Origin: Anseranas semipalmata
Lineage: Eukaryota; Chordata; Aves; Anseriformes; Anseranatidae
Direction of reading: 5' to 3'
DNA: 64,000 nt
NCBI GenBank assembly: GCA_013399115.1
Contig: VXAA01001143.1
Span: 240,970 to 304,969, forward strand
Shown: in pieces, positions 1-10,000 of the stretch
Numbering within the stretch: the first letter of the stretch is position 1
Layout of the letters: every line of letters begins with the position of its first letter
Program-made: the position numbers and the translations under genes
The notes under the pieces: model-generated
The model's database searches: none
What the model saw: only the letters and a program-made list of their open reading frames with translations
What the model was told of the DNA's origin: nothing

Positions 1-367
1 CCTGCCACCCGATGTGTCTCATGCTGGGAGACAGGACTGTGAAGTAACGGAGCCTGGCTGTCTGCAGTCAGGGCTGCTGTACTACATCCAAAGCAAGCTC
101 TTCAGTCAGCAAATGCTGCATTAATCTTTTGGGGAGTGTTTGTTTTGCTTGCTTTGCTAGGCTGAGTTTCAAGCAACTGATAATGTGTTTGTGAGCAGTT
201 CTCCTGGTGCAGCCCATTTTTCAAAAGAAGTGCGAAGACCGATGCTCCTAAGGTTTGGTGGAACATGGGTGTGAAGGGTTATATATGATCTTGCTTCAAT
301 GTGTGAGCTTACGGTGCTTTCAAGTGCGTGGTAATATGTCTGTGCAGGTACATTTCGGATAGTGGAG

Positions 368-784
368 TTATGGCTCTGTGTGAAGTCTGATGAGTGTTTT
401 TAAAAATATGCCTTGGTCATGGTTCTTCTCTACGGGTGCTAGTTCTGCTAGTGCAGCTACCTCACTGCAAGTGAGATGTGCATTTGTTTGCTTAGTAATA
501 GTCAAATCTTTGAACTGCTGAAGGGTAAACTCCAAAGCCTTCTGAAGATTAAATGAGATAAACACTTTATTGCTTAAAGGTTTTTGAGTATAGAAATGCC
601 TGGAATTTTGGGAGGTAAATGACAATGTATATGGCTTGTTGCTACTTGCACTTGCAGTGTCACTGCTCTGTCTAGATGCATTACTGTTGTTACAGTTCTC
701 ATAGGCACTTAAAATCACATCCTTCAAAATATTTATGCATTTTGTCTCTCCAAGCAAAAAGGAATTTACATACCCAAGTACCTT
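368..784 (-). CDS. Unrecognised minus-strand open frame, possible terminal exon of another gene
   Basis: Read on the minus strand, the frame is open for 139 codons from just inside a TAA (785-787) to a TAA at 368-370. There is no ATG near its start, but an AG preceded by a pyrimidine-leaning stretch (complement of about 782-800) could be a splice acceptor, so this would be a last exon rather than a whole gene. The composition looks protein-like and non-repetitive: a hydrophobic start (VLGYVNSFLLGETKC), a Ser/Asn/Ala-rich linker (NNSNASRQSSDTASASSN), then a predicted helical stretch (LQKALEFTLQQFKDLTITK). I do not recognise the family and infer no function. It is antisense to the FREM1-like gene and about 1.7 kb outside its first recognised block, so it could belong to a convergent or nested gene. 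Chance cannot be excluded. Confidence 0.25.
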   Translation of the reverse strand, partial: KVLGYVNSFLLGETKCINILKDVILSAYENCNNSNASRQSSDTASASSNKPYTLSFTSQNSRHFYTQKPLSNKVFISFNLQKALEFTLQQFKDLTITKQTNAHLTCSEVAALAELAPVEKNHDQGIFLKTLIRLHTEP

Positions 785-787
785 TTA

Positions 788-2529
788 GGATGTGGAAAAT
801 TTGGATATAATTCCAGAGCCTCCCAGATGTGTAGGACCTTAAAAACAAGAAACATTTTTCAGGACTTTTTTTTTTTTTTTTTGGGGGGAGCGGGCGGGCG
901 GACGGACGGACGGATGGACTCTATGCTATGTGTTGACTTCCAGAATAAAATCCAGCAACATTTCTCCAAGTCAAGAGAATTTTAGCTCCAGGGTGAGAAT
1001 ACAAGGAGGGACTGTGATCGCGGGGTCTTTTAGGCTGCTTAAGTACTCTGAAAGAATCTGTTGTTGTGGATGGGCAGTTGGTCTTTTACAAAATGGTGAA
1101 CTTATACGGTGTCAGGATAGCACAAATCCAGTGGTTGTTTCATGTGTACATACTTCCCCTGAAAACTTTGTTGAAAAGAAATCTTTTATGTAAACATAAT
1201 CTATTCAGGTAAGAGCACTCTGAAGGTAGTCCCAAACATAGCAATATCTTTATTTTATTTTTTTTTAATAAAAATATATACCCTCTGCTTAGTTTTAAGG
1301 TGGATATTCACTTGGAGAAGATTTGAGGTGGTGAGGGAAAGGGAATAGTCGAGTGCTTTTCTGCTGTTAACATGTCTGCTTGTATTTTTTAGAAGTTTTT
1401 CTCTCCCTTATTGTTACCCTAATCTTACACCTTTTCCTTGTCACAATAAGGATGATTAAAAAGACAGAAATGAGAAAAAAATATATTTTTTTCAAATCCA
1501 CCAGTTTGGGGGCCTGCTGCACACATTTTTTGTTTCTTTCTGGTTTTGAATTACATTTCTACTCTGAAGTCAAACCATCCGTTAACATGTTGGTCTGGAA
1601 GGCCCCAGAGCTGATGCAGACCTGGCATGCAGCAAACAGGCTGACTAAATGGGGAAAGCTGTCGCTCATCCTCGCCTGCCACAGACACAAGTGCTGCGAG
1701 AATTCCCTTGATACAGGAAAGTGTTGTGGTATCAGACTCAACATTTATTGGTGTGGTAACAGGAGAGTTCCTCCAGGCTCAAATTAACATTATAAAACCT
1801 CCCTTCCCCAAGTCAGCTGCTTAAATTGGATTTAAGAGAGGGTTTCACATCTTGTTTGTTGCTGTGTACCGCTTTGTGAAGAGTAATGCCAATCCTTATG
1901 ATCAGTCTTCAACGGTAATATGTGTGTGTATCATAGGGTTGGGCTTCGTAGAAGGACAGTTGTGCTCTGTCACATAGGATACTCAGGATACAGACTGCTG
2001 CTAATGATAGAGGGGATGCTGTCCAGCTCTTGGTAGTGGAAGGTCCCCAGTGTGGATGGATCACAGTGTGAGGTATGTTGCACCAGATATGGGTTAAACT
2101 ATGACATGCAATCCAGTGCCTACAAACTATAAGCATGATTTCTCTTGCAAAACTTATGCTCATAATTTTCCTGAGCAAGCTTTGATTCTTTTGTGTGTAT
2201 TCTAGAAAAAAATAACAGTTCTTTGGAAAAACAAAAGATATTCATATGCTCTGGAATTTCTGCACTGAGAGTATGCAGACTTCAGGCTAGTTACTGAGAA
2301 CAGTCCAATGTATAGCTGAGGGTGAAAAAATAACCATGTCACTTCTTTGGAACCTGATCTGAAGTTCACTGAAGTGAATGAAAAAGCTCCTGTTGGTTTT
2401 AAGTGGATCCAGCCTTTACACGGTGAACAGAAGACATGTGTCTTATCTGCTTAAATGTGAAAATGTTATTGGTAATTTATGTTGATAGAAAGAGCACATG
2501 GTAACTTCCTTCCTGCATTTACATAACAG
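788..2529. other. Non-coding stretch left of the first recognised FREM1-like block
   Basis: I see no supportable gene here. It contains a T17-like run followed by a G-rich (CGGA)n-like simple repeat around 867-917, and several A/T-rich tracts. Short open frames occur on both strands, but none shows splice context or family motifs. Earlier FREM1 exons (signal peptide and first CSPG repeats) would be expected to the left but were not recognised. Confidence 0.5.
867..917. repeat. Poly-T followed by (CGGA)n-like simple repeat
   Basis: A run of T is followed by G-rich sequence and imperfect units of gcgg and then cgga (for example cggacggacggacggatgg). It is a low-complexity tract of about 50 bases with no coding meaning. 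Confidence 0.85.
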
Positions 2530-2886
2530 GAGGCAAAAGCTTCAAGTGTGCAGTTAAAAAACATCAAGAATGCAGTTGCTTATTACAGGCACGATGACAG
2601 CGACACAACCAAGGCTTCTGCTGTTTTAAGAATATTTGATGGAAGGTAAAGCATCTGGCACAAGTTTCCCGTTACTATCCTTGCTAAAGATGGCAGCTCA
2701 CCACTCCTGGTGAGCCATGTCATCACCAAGCTTGCAGAAGGGGAGATGGTTCTTACTGAAACACCTATGCTGATGTCTTCTGATTTTGGTTTAAGTGACA
2801 TAGCATTCAAAAGATTTGAAGGCCATGCAGAAGAATATTGCAGAGCAGGAAAGTGTGCGGGGGAAGATGGCTGAAGCCACTCATCG
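2530..2886 (+). pseudogene. FREM1: FREM1-like CSPG-repeat exon with premature stop and probable frameshift
   Basis: The block begins after an AG (2528-2529) and ends before GT at 2887. It reads in phase 0 from GAG. The translation runs through the end of one CSPG repeat (AYYRHDDSDTTKASAVLRIF) and the start of the next (HKFPVTILAKDGSSPLLVSH, then AEGEMVLTETPMLMSSD). In FREM proteins this HD...DG...VTV...P...EG pattern marks NG2-type cadherin-like repeats of a secreted basement-membrane protein. An in-frame TAA at 2647-2649 sits immediately after FDGR, and the homology continues past it in the same frame, so it is a true lesion and not the exon end. Around 2800 the better match moves to the next frame (GKMAEATHR); that frame ends with two bases and joins in phase to the block at 3079. 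The neighbouring downstream blocks are also broken. Assignment to FREM1 rather than FRAS1 rests on recalled sequence similarity and the fragmented exon pattern. Confidence 0.75.
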
Positions 2887-3078
2887 GTAATAAAAATAAT
2901 GTGATGCTTCATATGTCCAGTTCCTGTTTTACATTAATAACTTGATTAAAATCAATAGAGTTGCTATGGATTTTCACCAGTATTAAATCAGGTGAGAGAA
3001 CAAGCAAAAAAAAAAATATTGACAAATTGACTTTTTCTTTTCTTTAGGTATGCTGATTCAATTTGTTTGTTTCTTTAG

Positions 3079-3463
3079 AATGCTGAAACAAATGCAGAAA
3101 ATGAATAGAAATTCAAGACACTGGAAAAACAACAACATCGAAACAGAATTCTTATGGAGTGATGAGCTGAGACCTGAAGCAGAGCAGAATCAGTCAGTGG
3201 TCAGATACTGTTTGCTGGATCTCCACATCTTTTAGCCATCTTTGATACTGATGCCTTGTGTTACAGAAGACCAGTTGTCAGAGGAAGTTCCTGGAACTAC
3301 ACAACTTGTTGTCAAAGAAACTTGCACCATCACAAGGCATCACCTCCACTTTCCAGACACTGAGTCTCCAGACAGTTAACTCACGCCTGCTGTTACTACA
3401 TTGTTTCTCTCACACTTCTCCTGGATATGTATGAAACTGTCGAGCTGCATTACACTTTATAAG
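3079..3463 (+). pseudogene. FREM1: FREM1-like CSPG-repeat exon with two in-frame stops
   Basis: A T-rich acceptor (tttgtttctttag) precedes 3079, and GT follows 3463. In one frame the translation shows MLKQMQKMNRNSRHW, then WSDELRPEAEQ, then VTEDQLSEEVPGTTQLVVKE, then ITRHHLHFPDTESPDS. In the family these match the end of one CSPG repeat, the linker VTPVDDQLP-like segment, and the next repeat opening with a LVVKET...LHF.D.ES signature. The frame is interrupted by TAG at 3233-3235 and TAA at 3377-3379, with homology continuing across both. The splice phase fits the preceding block: CG from 2885-2886 plus A at 3079 completes an Arg codon. After 3379 the match fades, and the true 3' end of the exon is uncertain. 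There is no plausible reading that keeps this functional unless both stops are skipped by splicing. Confidence 0.72.
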
Positions 3464-3505
3464 GTGATAGCGAAAAGATCTAACATCTATTTTTCCCTCT
3501 TGCAG

Positions 3506-3594
3506 ATTTTACAGTGTGGGGGACACTAATTTTTACAGCCCAAAAGCCAACCAAGCAAAAGAAGTTCTGCTACTCCTGAACTAACATCTTGCAG
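3506..3594 (+). pseudogene. FREM1: Weak FREM1-like short exon with in-frame stop
   Basis: A very good acceptor (ttttccctcttgcag) and a donor (TTGCAG followed by gtaaac) bracket 89 bases. Read in the phase that ends at 0, it gives an open stretch with KPTKQKKFCYS, then TGA at 3577-3579, then TNILQ. The position in the order of exons suits the short segment between a CSPG repeat core and the FTQ-type motif that precedes the next exon. The sequence match itself is weak, and I rely mainly on splice signals, order and the phase-0 exit that fits the exon at 4218. It could instead be a chance pair of splice-like sites. Confidence 0.4.
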
Positions 3595-4217
3595 GTAAAC
3601 AAAAACATCTGACATAATCAGCAATTATTATTACCTTTTTTTAAAAAAAAAAAAATCTCTATTTTCATGAGCAGATGTTAGGAGAGGCATAAGAACAAAT
3701 GAATATTTATTGAAATCTAGTTTTTGACATTAAAGTAAACCCAATGAGCTCAAATGGAGAAATATAGGCCTGGACAGAAGTCTGGCATCACCTTCTCAAT
3801 CCCATTTCAGACTGTTTTAACATAGTGCAGCCCCACTGCACAAGCCAATATAACCTCAGTACATATACTTGATGCCTTCTCTGCAAACAAATCCAACTAT
3901 TGCAAAAAGGGGCCAAATTCTCTGATTTTCTTGGTGTTTTACTGAAATTTATCCTATGTGGACACCAGTGTTTTCCACCAATATAAGAATTTTTCTTTTT
4001 GGTAACAGGTGAGCTATATATTTCAAAGATCTGCGTAAGCAGCTGTATGTATGTTCAACACTGCAGACAGCAACAGTAATGCTCATCCCTGACTCTATTT
4101 GGAGTAGGAGATTTGTGGCTTACATGCCAAATCTGTCAAGCCCCACACCTCACATTAACCACCAGAAAATGAAAATGGTGAGCTGTGCATGACGCTGTAG
4201 TTTCTGTTTCCTGCCAG

Positions 4218-4570
4218 GACGCTCTGACACAACTGGAAGTGGCTGACATCCCTCCACAGACAGGGCTGGTCTCAGGCTCACTCTCTGTGCAGTGACCCAG
4301 AGGAGATGTGGTGGCTGGACTCAACTTCAACATCTCAGCAATAGCTGAGGATGACCAAGTTCTCAAGGTATTTATCAATGATCCTACTTGACTGTAGGAC
4401 TCTACTTGACTGTAGGACTGTAGGACAAGTTGGGCTCTCATCCTTTTAAGTACAAGCTTTTCACCAGAGGATTGTAAGTGTTTACTTGTGCTGGTTAGAC
4501 TCCAGACAGTTCTATTAAACTCTAAAATAGGGACTTGCAGAGCCTTTGGATCTGCTGGCATGTATTTCAA
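4218..4570 (+). pseudogene. FREM1: FREM1-like CSPG-repeat exon, interrupted by stops and a tandem duplication
   Basis: The acceptor tttctgtttcctgccag is strong. In phase 0 the frame reads QLEVADIPPQTGLVSGSLSV, then Q, a TGA (4293-4295), then PRGDVVAGLNFNISAIAEDD and QVLKVFINDPT. This aligns with a characteristic FREM segment in which a KVAYMPP-like motif is followed by GG...GICFNIT...VDNQ and the start of the next repeat. Directly afterwards an 18-bp tandem duplication (4384-4419) introduces further stops. Beyond it, a second frame (TSFSPEDCKCLLVLVRLQTV, then AFGSAGMYFK) resembles the repeat that should follow, ending at a possible weak donor AAG/GT at 4570-4572 that would leave phase 0 for the exon at 5715. 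The whole exon is clearly non-functional as written. Confidence 0.7.
4384..4426 (+). repeat. 18-bp tandem duplication inside the decayed exon
   Basis: The unit ctacttgactgtaggact occurs twice in direct succession (4384-4401 and 4402-4419), followed by a partial third copy (gtaggac). Its length is a multiple of three, but it carries TGA and TAG in the coding frame of the surrounding exon. Confidence 0.9.
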
Positions 4571-5714
4571 GGTTTTGAATGTGTAGGACAGAATTTGGGA
4601 GGAGAGAGAATGCTCCTATTTCAAGAGACCAGATACAATTGCTTAGCATCAGGGCACCTCTTCCAGCTCTGAAGAGCCCCCAGATTTGTGGGTGCGCTGG
4701 GAGGATCCTGATGGGGTCTCCCTGGCTGCAGTGAAGCAAAACCCTGCTTAATGCTCCCATGAGGATCTGAAAGCTTTATTTAATTAAGGAACCTCCTCTG
4801 TCTGGGTTCACTGAACTGCATGGACTTGCCAGGGAGGAAGGAGCTATGTTTAGCCTTTAGGACTTGCAGGCTTTTAAAATCGGTTGCTGGATTCGGGTTC
4901 TTCCTTTAAAAATTCCTGTTGCTGATTACTACTCAGAGCTTAAAGAATAAATATTCTGCTGTGGGATTTGGGGGAAAGTGAAGCCTATATCTTATCTGTA
5001 ACTGCCTAACGGTGTTCGAAAGTTCACATTTTTTAAAAACTGTTTTGAAAAGGAGCCTTCTGATTTTGTTAGGTGGAATACTAATGGGGGGAGGGAAGGA
5101 GGTTGAGGGGAGCAGAGATCAGGGAAGACTGTGGCATAAGCTTTCCCTTCTGTTACCTGCAGGCACATTTAAACCAGCTGTTGCTGTATTAAAGAGGCTT
5201 TTAAACATCTAAGATATATGCAGAAAAATATGACACATTTATTCTGTTAGTTTTACCAAGTGCTCAGAAACAGCACCCTCTACATTCAATACTCTCCAAA
5301 GGCAGCAATGTCTGGATCTTTCCTCTTGCCATCTCACCTGGTTTTAATCCCCCTGGTAAGCAGACCCGGGTCAGCACAGCCATTCCTCCTCGTCTGGGTG
5401 AGGACTTCCCAAGGTTTGATGTCCTGCCCCATCAGAAGCTTTGGCTGAGGTGTATTCTCTTTAGGTTTTTGCTGTCTCCATGCCCTCATGTTGACACCTG
5501 TTCTCTTGCCCACCTCTGTCTCACAGAATAAACTTGAGGGACCAGCTCCCCATGAGAGGCATCAAGAAAAAACAGTGAAACCAGTGGAACTGATAGTGCA
5601 AAGTCCAGAGTCTGGAGCAATATGTTAAGTGGCAGCAGCCAACGTGATCAATTGTGAGAGTGGGCAATGCTAGACCTCAGTTCTTCCCTTGCTCCCCTCC
5701 CCTCATATTTATAG

Positions 5715-5864
5715 GTTTCTAATTTCCGCTGGATAATGAATATCACTCTTCATTATAATTATGTTAAAAGGTACCAGCATGATGATTCAGAAACCCTTGA
5801 AGATATAGTCATATTTTCAGCAACAGATGGATTTAACACTGCAGATGGAGTGTTAAGAGTGCAG
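5715..5864 (+). CDS. FREM1: FREM1-like CSPG-repeat exon, open reading frame
   Basis: The exon is exactly 50 codons, enters and leaves in phase 0, and has no stop. The acceptor follows a long pyrimidine tract (tcccctcccctcatatttatag) and the donor is GTGCAG/gtaata. The first third (VSNFRWIMNITLHYNYVK) is diverged but keeps the F-W...LH pattern seen upstream of the repeat core. The second part, RYQHDDSETLEDIVIFSATD followed by GFNTADGVLRVQ, is the classic YQHD.SE..ED...ATDG..N..DGVL signature of an NG2/CSPG repeat in FRAS/FREM proteins, which form a ternary complex at epidermal basement membranes. It lies between broken blocks, so it is probably an undamaged exon of a dead or dying gene rather than proof of function. 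The next exon expected in the family, a full repeat with a GGEIG-like segment, was not found in the following 10 kb. Confidence 0.72.
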
Positions 5865-6871
5865 GTAATAACAAACTCAGCAATGTACTGTACTGAAATA
5901 TAATTGGAAAGTATTAATCATATATTGGTTACTTCAGCTTCACTAAGTAGATGTTTAATTTTCATCAATCTTTTTACCAGATTCCCAGAAAGGTTTCTGT
6001 GTAGACAGAGTGTGGCTTCTAGGTGAAACGATTGCCAAAGTTATTAATGACCAAGGCCTTGATCTTGCAGGCATGTGCCCGTGGCTTACCCAGGCATGCA
6101 GAATAAAAATCATTTGTGTTAATAAGGCTGTCAGATGGGGCCCCATTCATATGGCCTAAAGTTTCGGCTGGTGACTAGTCAGTGGTAAAACTGAGACCTC
6201 TCTGAACTCAGGGGCTGCGGGAGACCCACAAAGAGGAACTACTGGCTGCAGATTTGGGGCAGAATGCAGGCAATTTGAAAAGCCCAGTTTATGGAGGTAA
6301 ACCATGACTTTAAGTCTTTGCAGAACTGGGATTTAACATGTCAGCAAAATTGTGAAAGACTGCTTTTTTGCTATTCCGTACAATTTTCTTCAAGTACAGA
6401 CCTTTTGAAATTATCTGCATGCAGGGAAATGTCAGCTACTGTTTCCATAAACCCTGTCATCTGAGTGTTTTTTAAAATGTGTCTCTTCCTAGGGGTTGCA
6501 TTTGAAGCCTGGGTTACTCAGGAGAGGTTGTGCTCTGAGCAGCCACGCGGGACTAGGGGAATCAGTGATGCCTGGTTGCATACCATGACTCTGATTCTTT
6601 AATTAATGTTATTTACAGTTAAGATTTCATTTGTAGGATCAGAAAGTGGCCCGTGCTCTGGTTTGTCACCTGGGAATGCAGGAGTGCTGTAGGGCAGATC
6701 TCCAGCTCACACAGCAAAAATCTTCATCTATTTTATGGCAGGAATATAAAATATGCTCTTTTTGGTGAAAACTGATATATTTTCTTTTGACTATGTTTCT
6801 GTGGATGCTGTACCTCAGATGGTTTGTGTTCACATTCTTCTCTGTGAGTTTTGGCATCTGGTGAAGCTGCA

Positions 6872-7046
6872 TCACAGAATCACAGAGTGGCTGAGGTCGG
6901 AAGGGACCTCTGGGTCCATCTGGGCCACCCCCCTGCTCCAGCAGGGCCACCCAGAGCAGGGTGCCCAGGCCCACGTCCAGGAGGCTTTGGGACATCTCCA
7001 GGAAGGGAGACCACAACCTCTCTGGGCAGCCTGTGCCAGTACTCCG
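6872..7046 (-). mobile_element. CR1 LINE 3' fragment (5'-truncated)
   Basis: The plus strand reads atcacagaatcacagagtgg, then ctgaggtcggaagggacctc, continuing through cagcagggccacccagagca to the stretch ending near gcctgtgccagtactccg. This is the reverse complement of the avian/reptile CR1 3' end, whose terminal octamer-like ATTCTRTG repeat appears here in the complement at the left edge. The minus strand therefore carries the sense orientation, with the element's 3' end at 6872 and a 5' truncation near 7046. It retains the tail of the reverse-transcriptase ORF only (minus-strand peptide SLLDVGLGTLLWVALLEQG). It is a dead copy, and it is the best evidence for an avian source. Confidence 0.93.
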
Positions 7047-10000
7047 TTGCATTCCAATGCATCTCCACTGACTTCCTTTGTAAGTCCGTGTAAGTCCCAT
7101 GAAATACTCTGGCTGAATACTTTGGTCTTTAGTTGAAATATTTAGTTTTCTAGTTGTCTGTGGACCCTGAGAATGTAATATAAACCTGGAATTCTCTCTG
7201 GAAAGTTGACTCTCACTTGATGATACAGTAAAATCCTACTTTTTTTATCTTGGCTGATGAGAAAAGAAGATCAGGTAACAAAGTTCAACATGATGGGAAA
7301 TAATGGTCATTGTGACTGGAAACCACAGGTGAACACACTTTGTAATGCAGGATTAGTGCACTCTCTACTTTCTGACAGGCATCTGTACCCCAGAGAGATA
7401 CAAACAGGTACTGGTCAATTGACCATGATAATCAAATGAAGGGCTGGGATTGTAAGTAAGTGACTCTAAACATGGTGTCTCTTTAAGGGTACCAGACAAG
7501 ATGACTTGTCTGTGACAGAGGTTCCCACACTGCTGTAATGGGGAAGGAGCAGCTTGTTGCTAGCGTGTGAAAACAAACAGTAATTTTCTTGTATTTTCAC
7601 TTGCACTTGGAAATCTTCCCTCCCTCATCTTCTCTTGTTATTCTGTCCAGGCTCTGGGGGTGAGTGTGAGTCCCAGGGTTGCAGCAGGGGTTGCAGGCAG
7701 GGCTGGGTGTCTGAAGGGAGGGCTGCCAGAGCCACCGCTGAGCACTCCCTGCAACATGTGCCGAAGGTGGTGGCATGGAGCTGACGTACACGACTGCCCA
7801 AGCTCCAGCACGTGGGGTGATACAAAGGACAAGAGTCATAGTGGATCGATTTTCCTGACTGGATGCAATCTGAAGATCCATCTCCTGTGTACATACTGGT
7901 AGGACAGACTTTTGATCTTTATGGCAATGTTTGTACTTTCCTTCTCTCTCTCCCTCTTTTCTTTTTCCCTATTTATGAAAATTAATTGAATCAGAAGTGA
8001 TTTAAATTGTCAGGCTTCTTAGTCTTGATTTAAATCATGTGTTTTAAAACTTGTTCTGCATTAGTAGCATGAAGTCATGTTCCTGTGGAGAGGTTCAGTC
8101 TCACTGTTCACCAGTGGGACAAGGACATTTGGTACTTGTTTGTGAGAAGCAGGCAGATAATGCATTGCATATACATGTAAATAATGTAACTTAATACACA
8201 TTAAAAACCTGTCTATTTCTGTACAGAAGGTACTAAGAGGCAATAGATCTGCCTTAATAAATCAACTCATATCATCTCATACGACACTCTAAAAGGCTTA
8301 AACTCCAGGAGACTGAGCCTGGAGGGGTGCTACTCAAACCAAGGGGGTTTGAGCAACTGGGTGTAACTTACATCACTGCAGAGCCTCTGATGTCACCCCA
8401 TTAACAGTGGGACTTCTGCCTGTCCCTGTTTGCCCTGCATCATCTTAGGATATAGGGTTTGATTTTTCCAGTTGATTTTTTTCACTTGTGACTTGTGACA
8501 AAATGCTTTTGGATGAAAACTGCTATTCAAGCAAAATTGCAAGCCACTGTCTTTATGAAGGCATTTTATTTGCTAACTCAAGCTGTGTGAAACTTGCTAG
8601 ATGTTTCAAAAAATGAAGGTAAAGTGTATCTAGTATTTTAAAACTTGATAAATTATTGACAATGGAAAAATGCCCTGAGTTAATCAGCCTGATGGTTTTG
8701 TCACCATTTGTCCCTCGAGGATTCAGAAGTAGTGGATCATGCTTTAATGTTGGTCTGCTCTCATTGTTTGGAAGAGAGAAAACAAACATTCCTGCGCCTC
8801 GGCTCCTCATCAGTGTCTGCACTAGAATGAATCAGCTATTGAACTGAAGGAAAGGAAATAGAAATTGACATGAAGTAAATGTTCTCCCTGCAGCTGCAGA
8901 AGGAGCTATAGTTGTCAAAAGTTGATTTTTATCCCTTCAAAGACCAGTAGTTTGGGTCACTGATCACATCATCTCATTCAATGGTTAGACTTTATATAAA
9001 GTTTGGCTTAAAAGTACTGCTTCGATATATTTTTCTTAATTTATTAAAATAAGTTTAGTGCAAGACTATGTTAATATTAAATGTGACGCATTTAGAAAGG
9101 AAAATCAAAATTCAAGCTACTCTTTTTAAACACTGCTACTGTTTCTCGTTCACTATCACAACCACAGCATTTAACAGTCTGACAGAATAATTTGAAAATA
9201 TAAAGAGTATTTGCTACTTTGAGATTTGTAACTCGGTAGTTTGTGTTGCAGAAATGCCCTGGCTGGCGGTCAGACTGTTGCATTTGCTCACCTTGGTTTT
9301 GCTGGGCTTGCATGCACAATTGTGCAATGACACAGTACTGTAACTTATTGCACAGGCATCCTAAACAAATGCTAAATAGTCTGCTTTGGGAGTGATTTCC
9401 GACCACTTAGATTTCCAGAACTGTGCCCTAGACCTCTCAGGCTGTTGCACTGAATTACCTGGAATAAATTCCTTGAACTCGGGTTGCCCTACTATCCTTG
9501 TTGTCTTAAGTAGAGCCATCATTTAAATGTTATATTTTTCTGGGCAATCTCTTTGCCATGCAACTTTCCTGTCTTTACTTTGAAACTGTGCTTGAATACA
9601 CAATGGAATACGACAAAGTTTCTCCCTGCTCCGATTCTCAAGTATGTTTGGAGAAGTGAAGGAACATTAAAAGACAATCATCTTGTAAAACACATGAATT
9701 ATACAGGGGAGAAAAAAAACCAACAACTTGTTTGTTGGCATTCTGGGTATGTGTTGTCCGGACCAGTTATCATTCAGTTCTCTACCACGGCAACTAGTCT
9801 ACCACTGTACGGATACCTTACTTGGCAGATCATTGTTCAAGCCATCGGCCTGGAGAAGAGCTCTTCTTCAACACATTAATCTTTCTTTCCAGGGCAAAAC
9901 CTGCTTCTCTCTTTTGCTTCCTGCTTTTAATATTTTCTTTCTACCTGTGATGGCAGCAGCTTCTGAGTCAGGAAAGAGCTTTCCTTGCTGCTCTGCTCTC

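Noticed and set aside
6666..7136. Several overlapping open frames on both strands
   Set aside because: They are the CR1 fragment and its opposite-strand shadows, not host genes.
8340..8402. Peptide FEQLGVTYITAEPLMSP as a remnant of the missing CSPG exon
   Set aside because: Only a few scattered residues match, without splice context; within chance for this much sequence.
9760..9895. Peptide LYGYL...AIGLEKSSSSTHI resembling the GYLEN...GFEKSN landmark of FREM proteins
   Set aside because: The genuine counterpart is at 15715-15892 with proper splice sites; here there is no GT donor, the surrounding residues do not match, and the order would be wrong unless the exon were duplicated.
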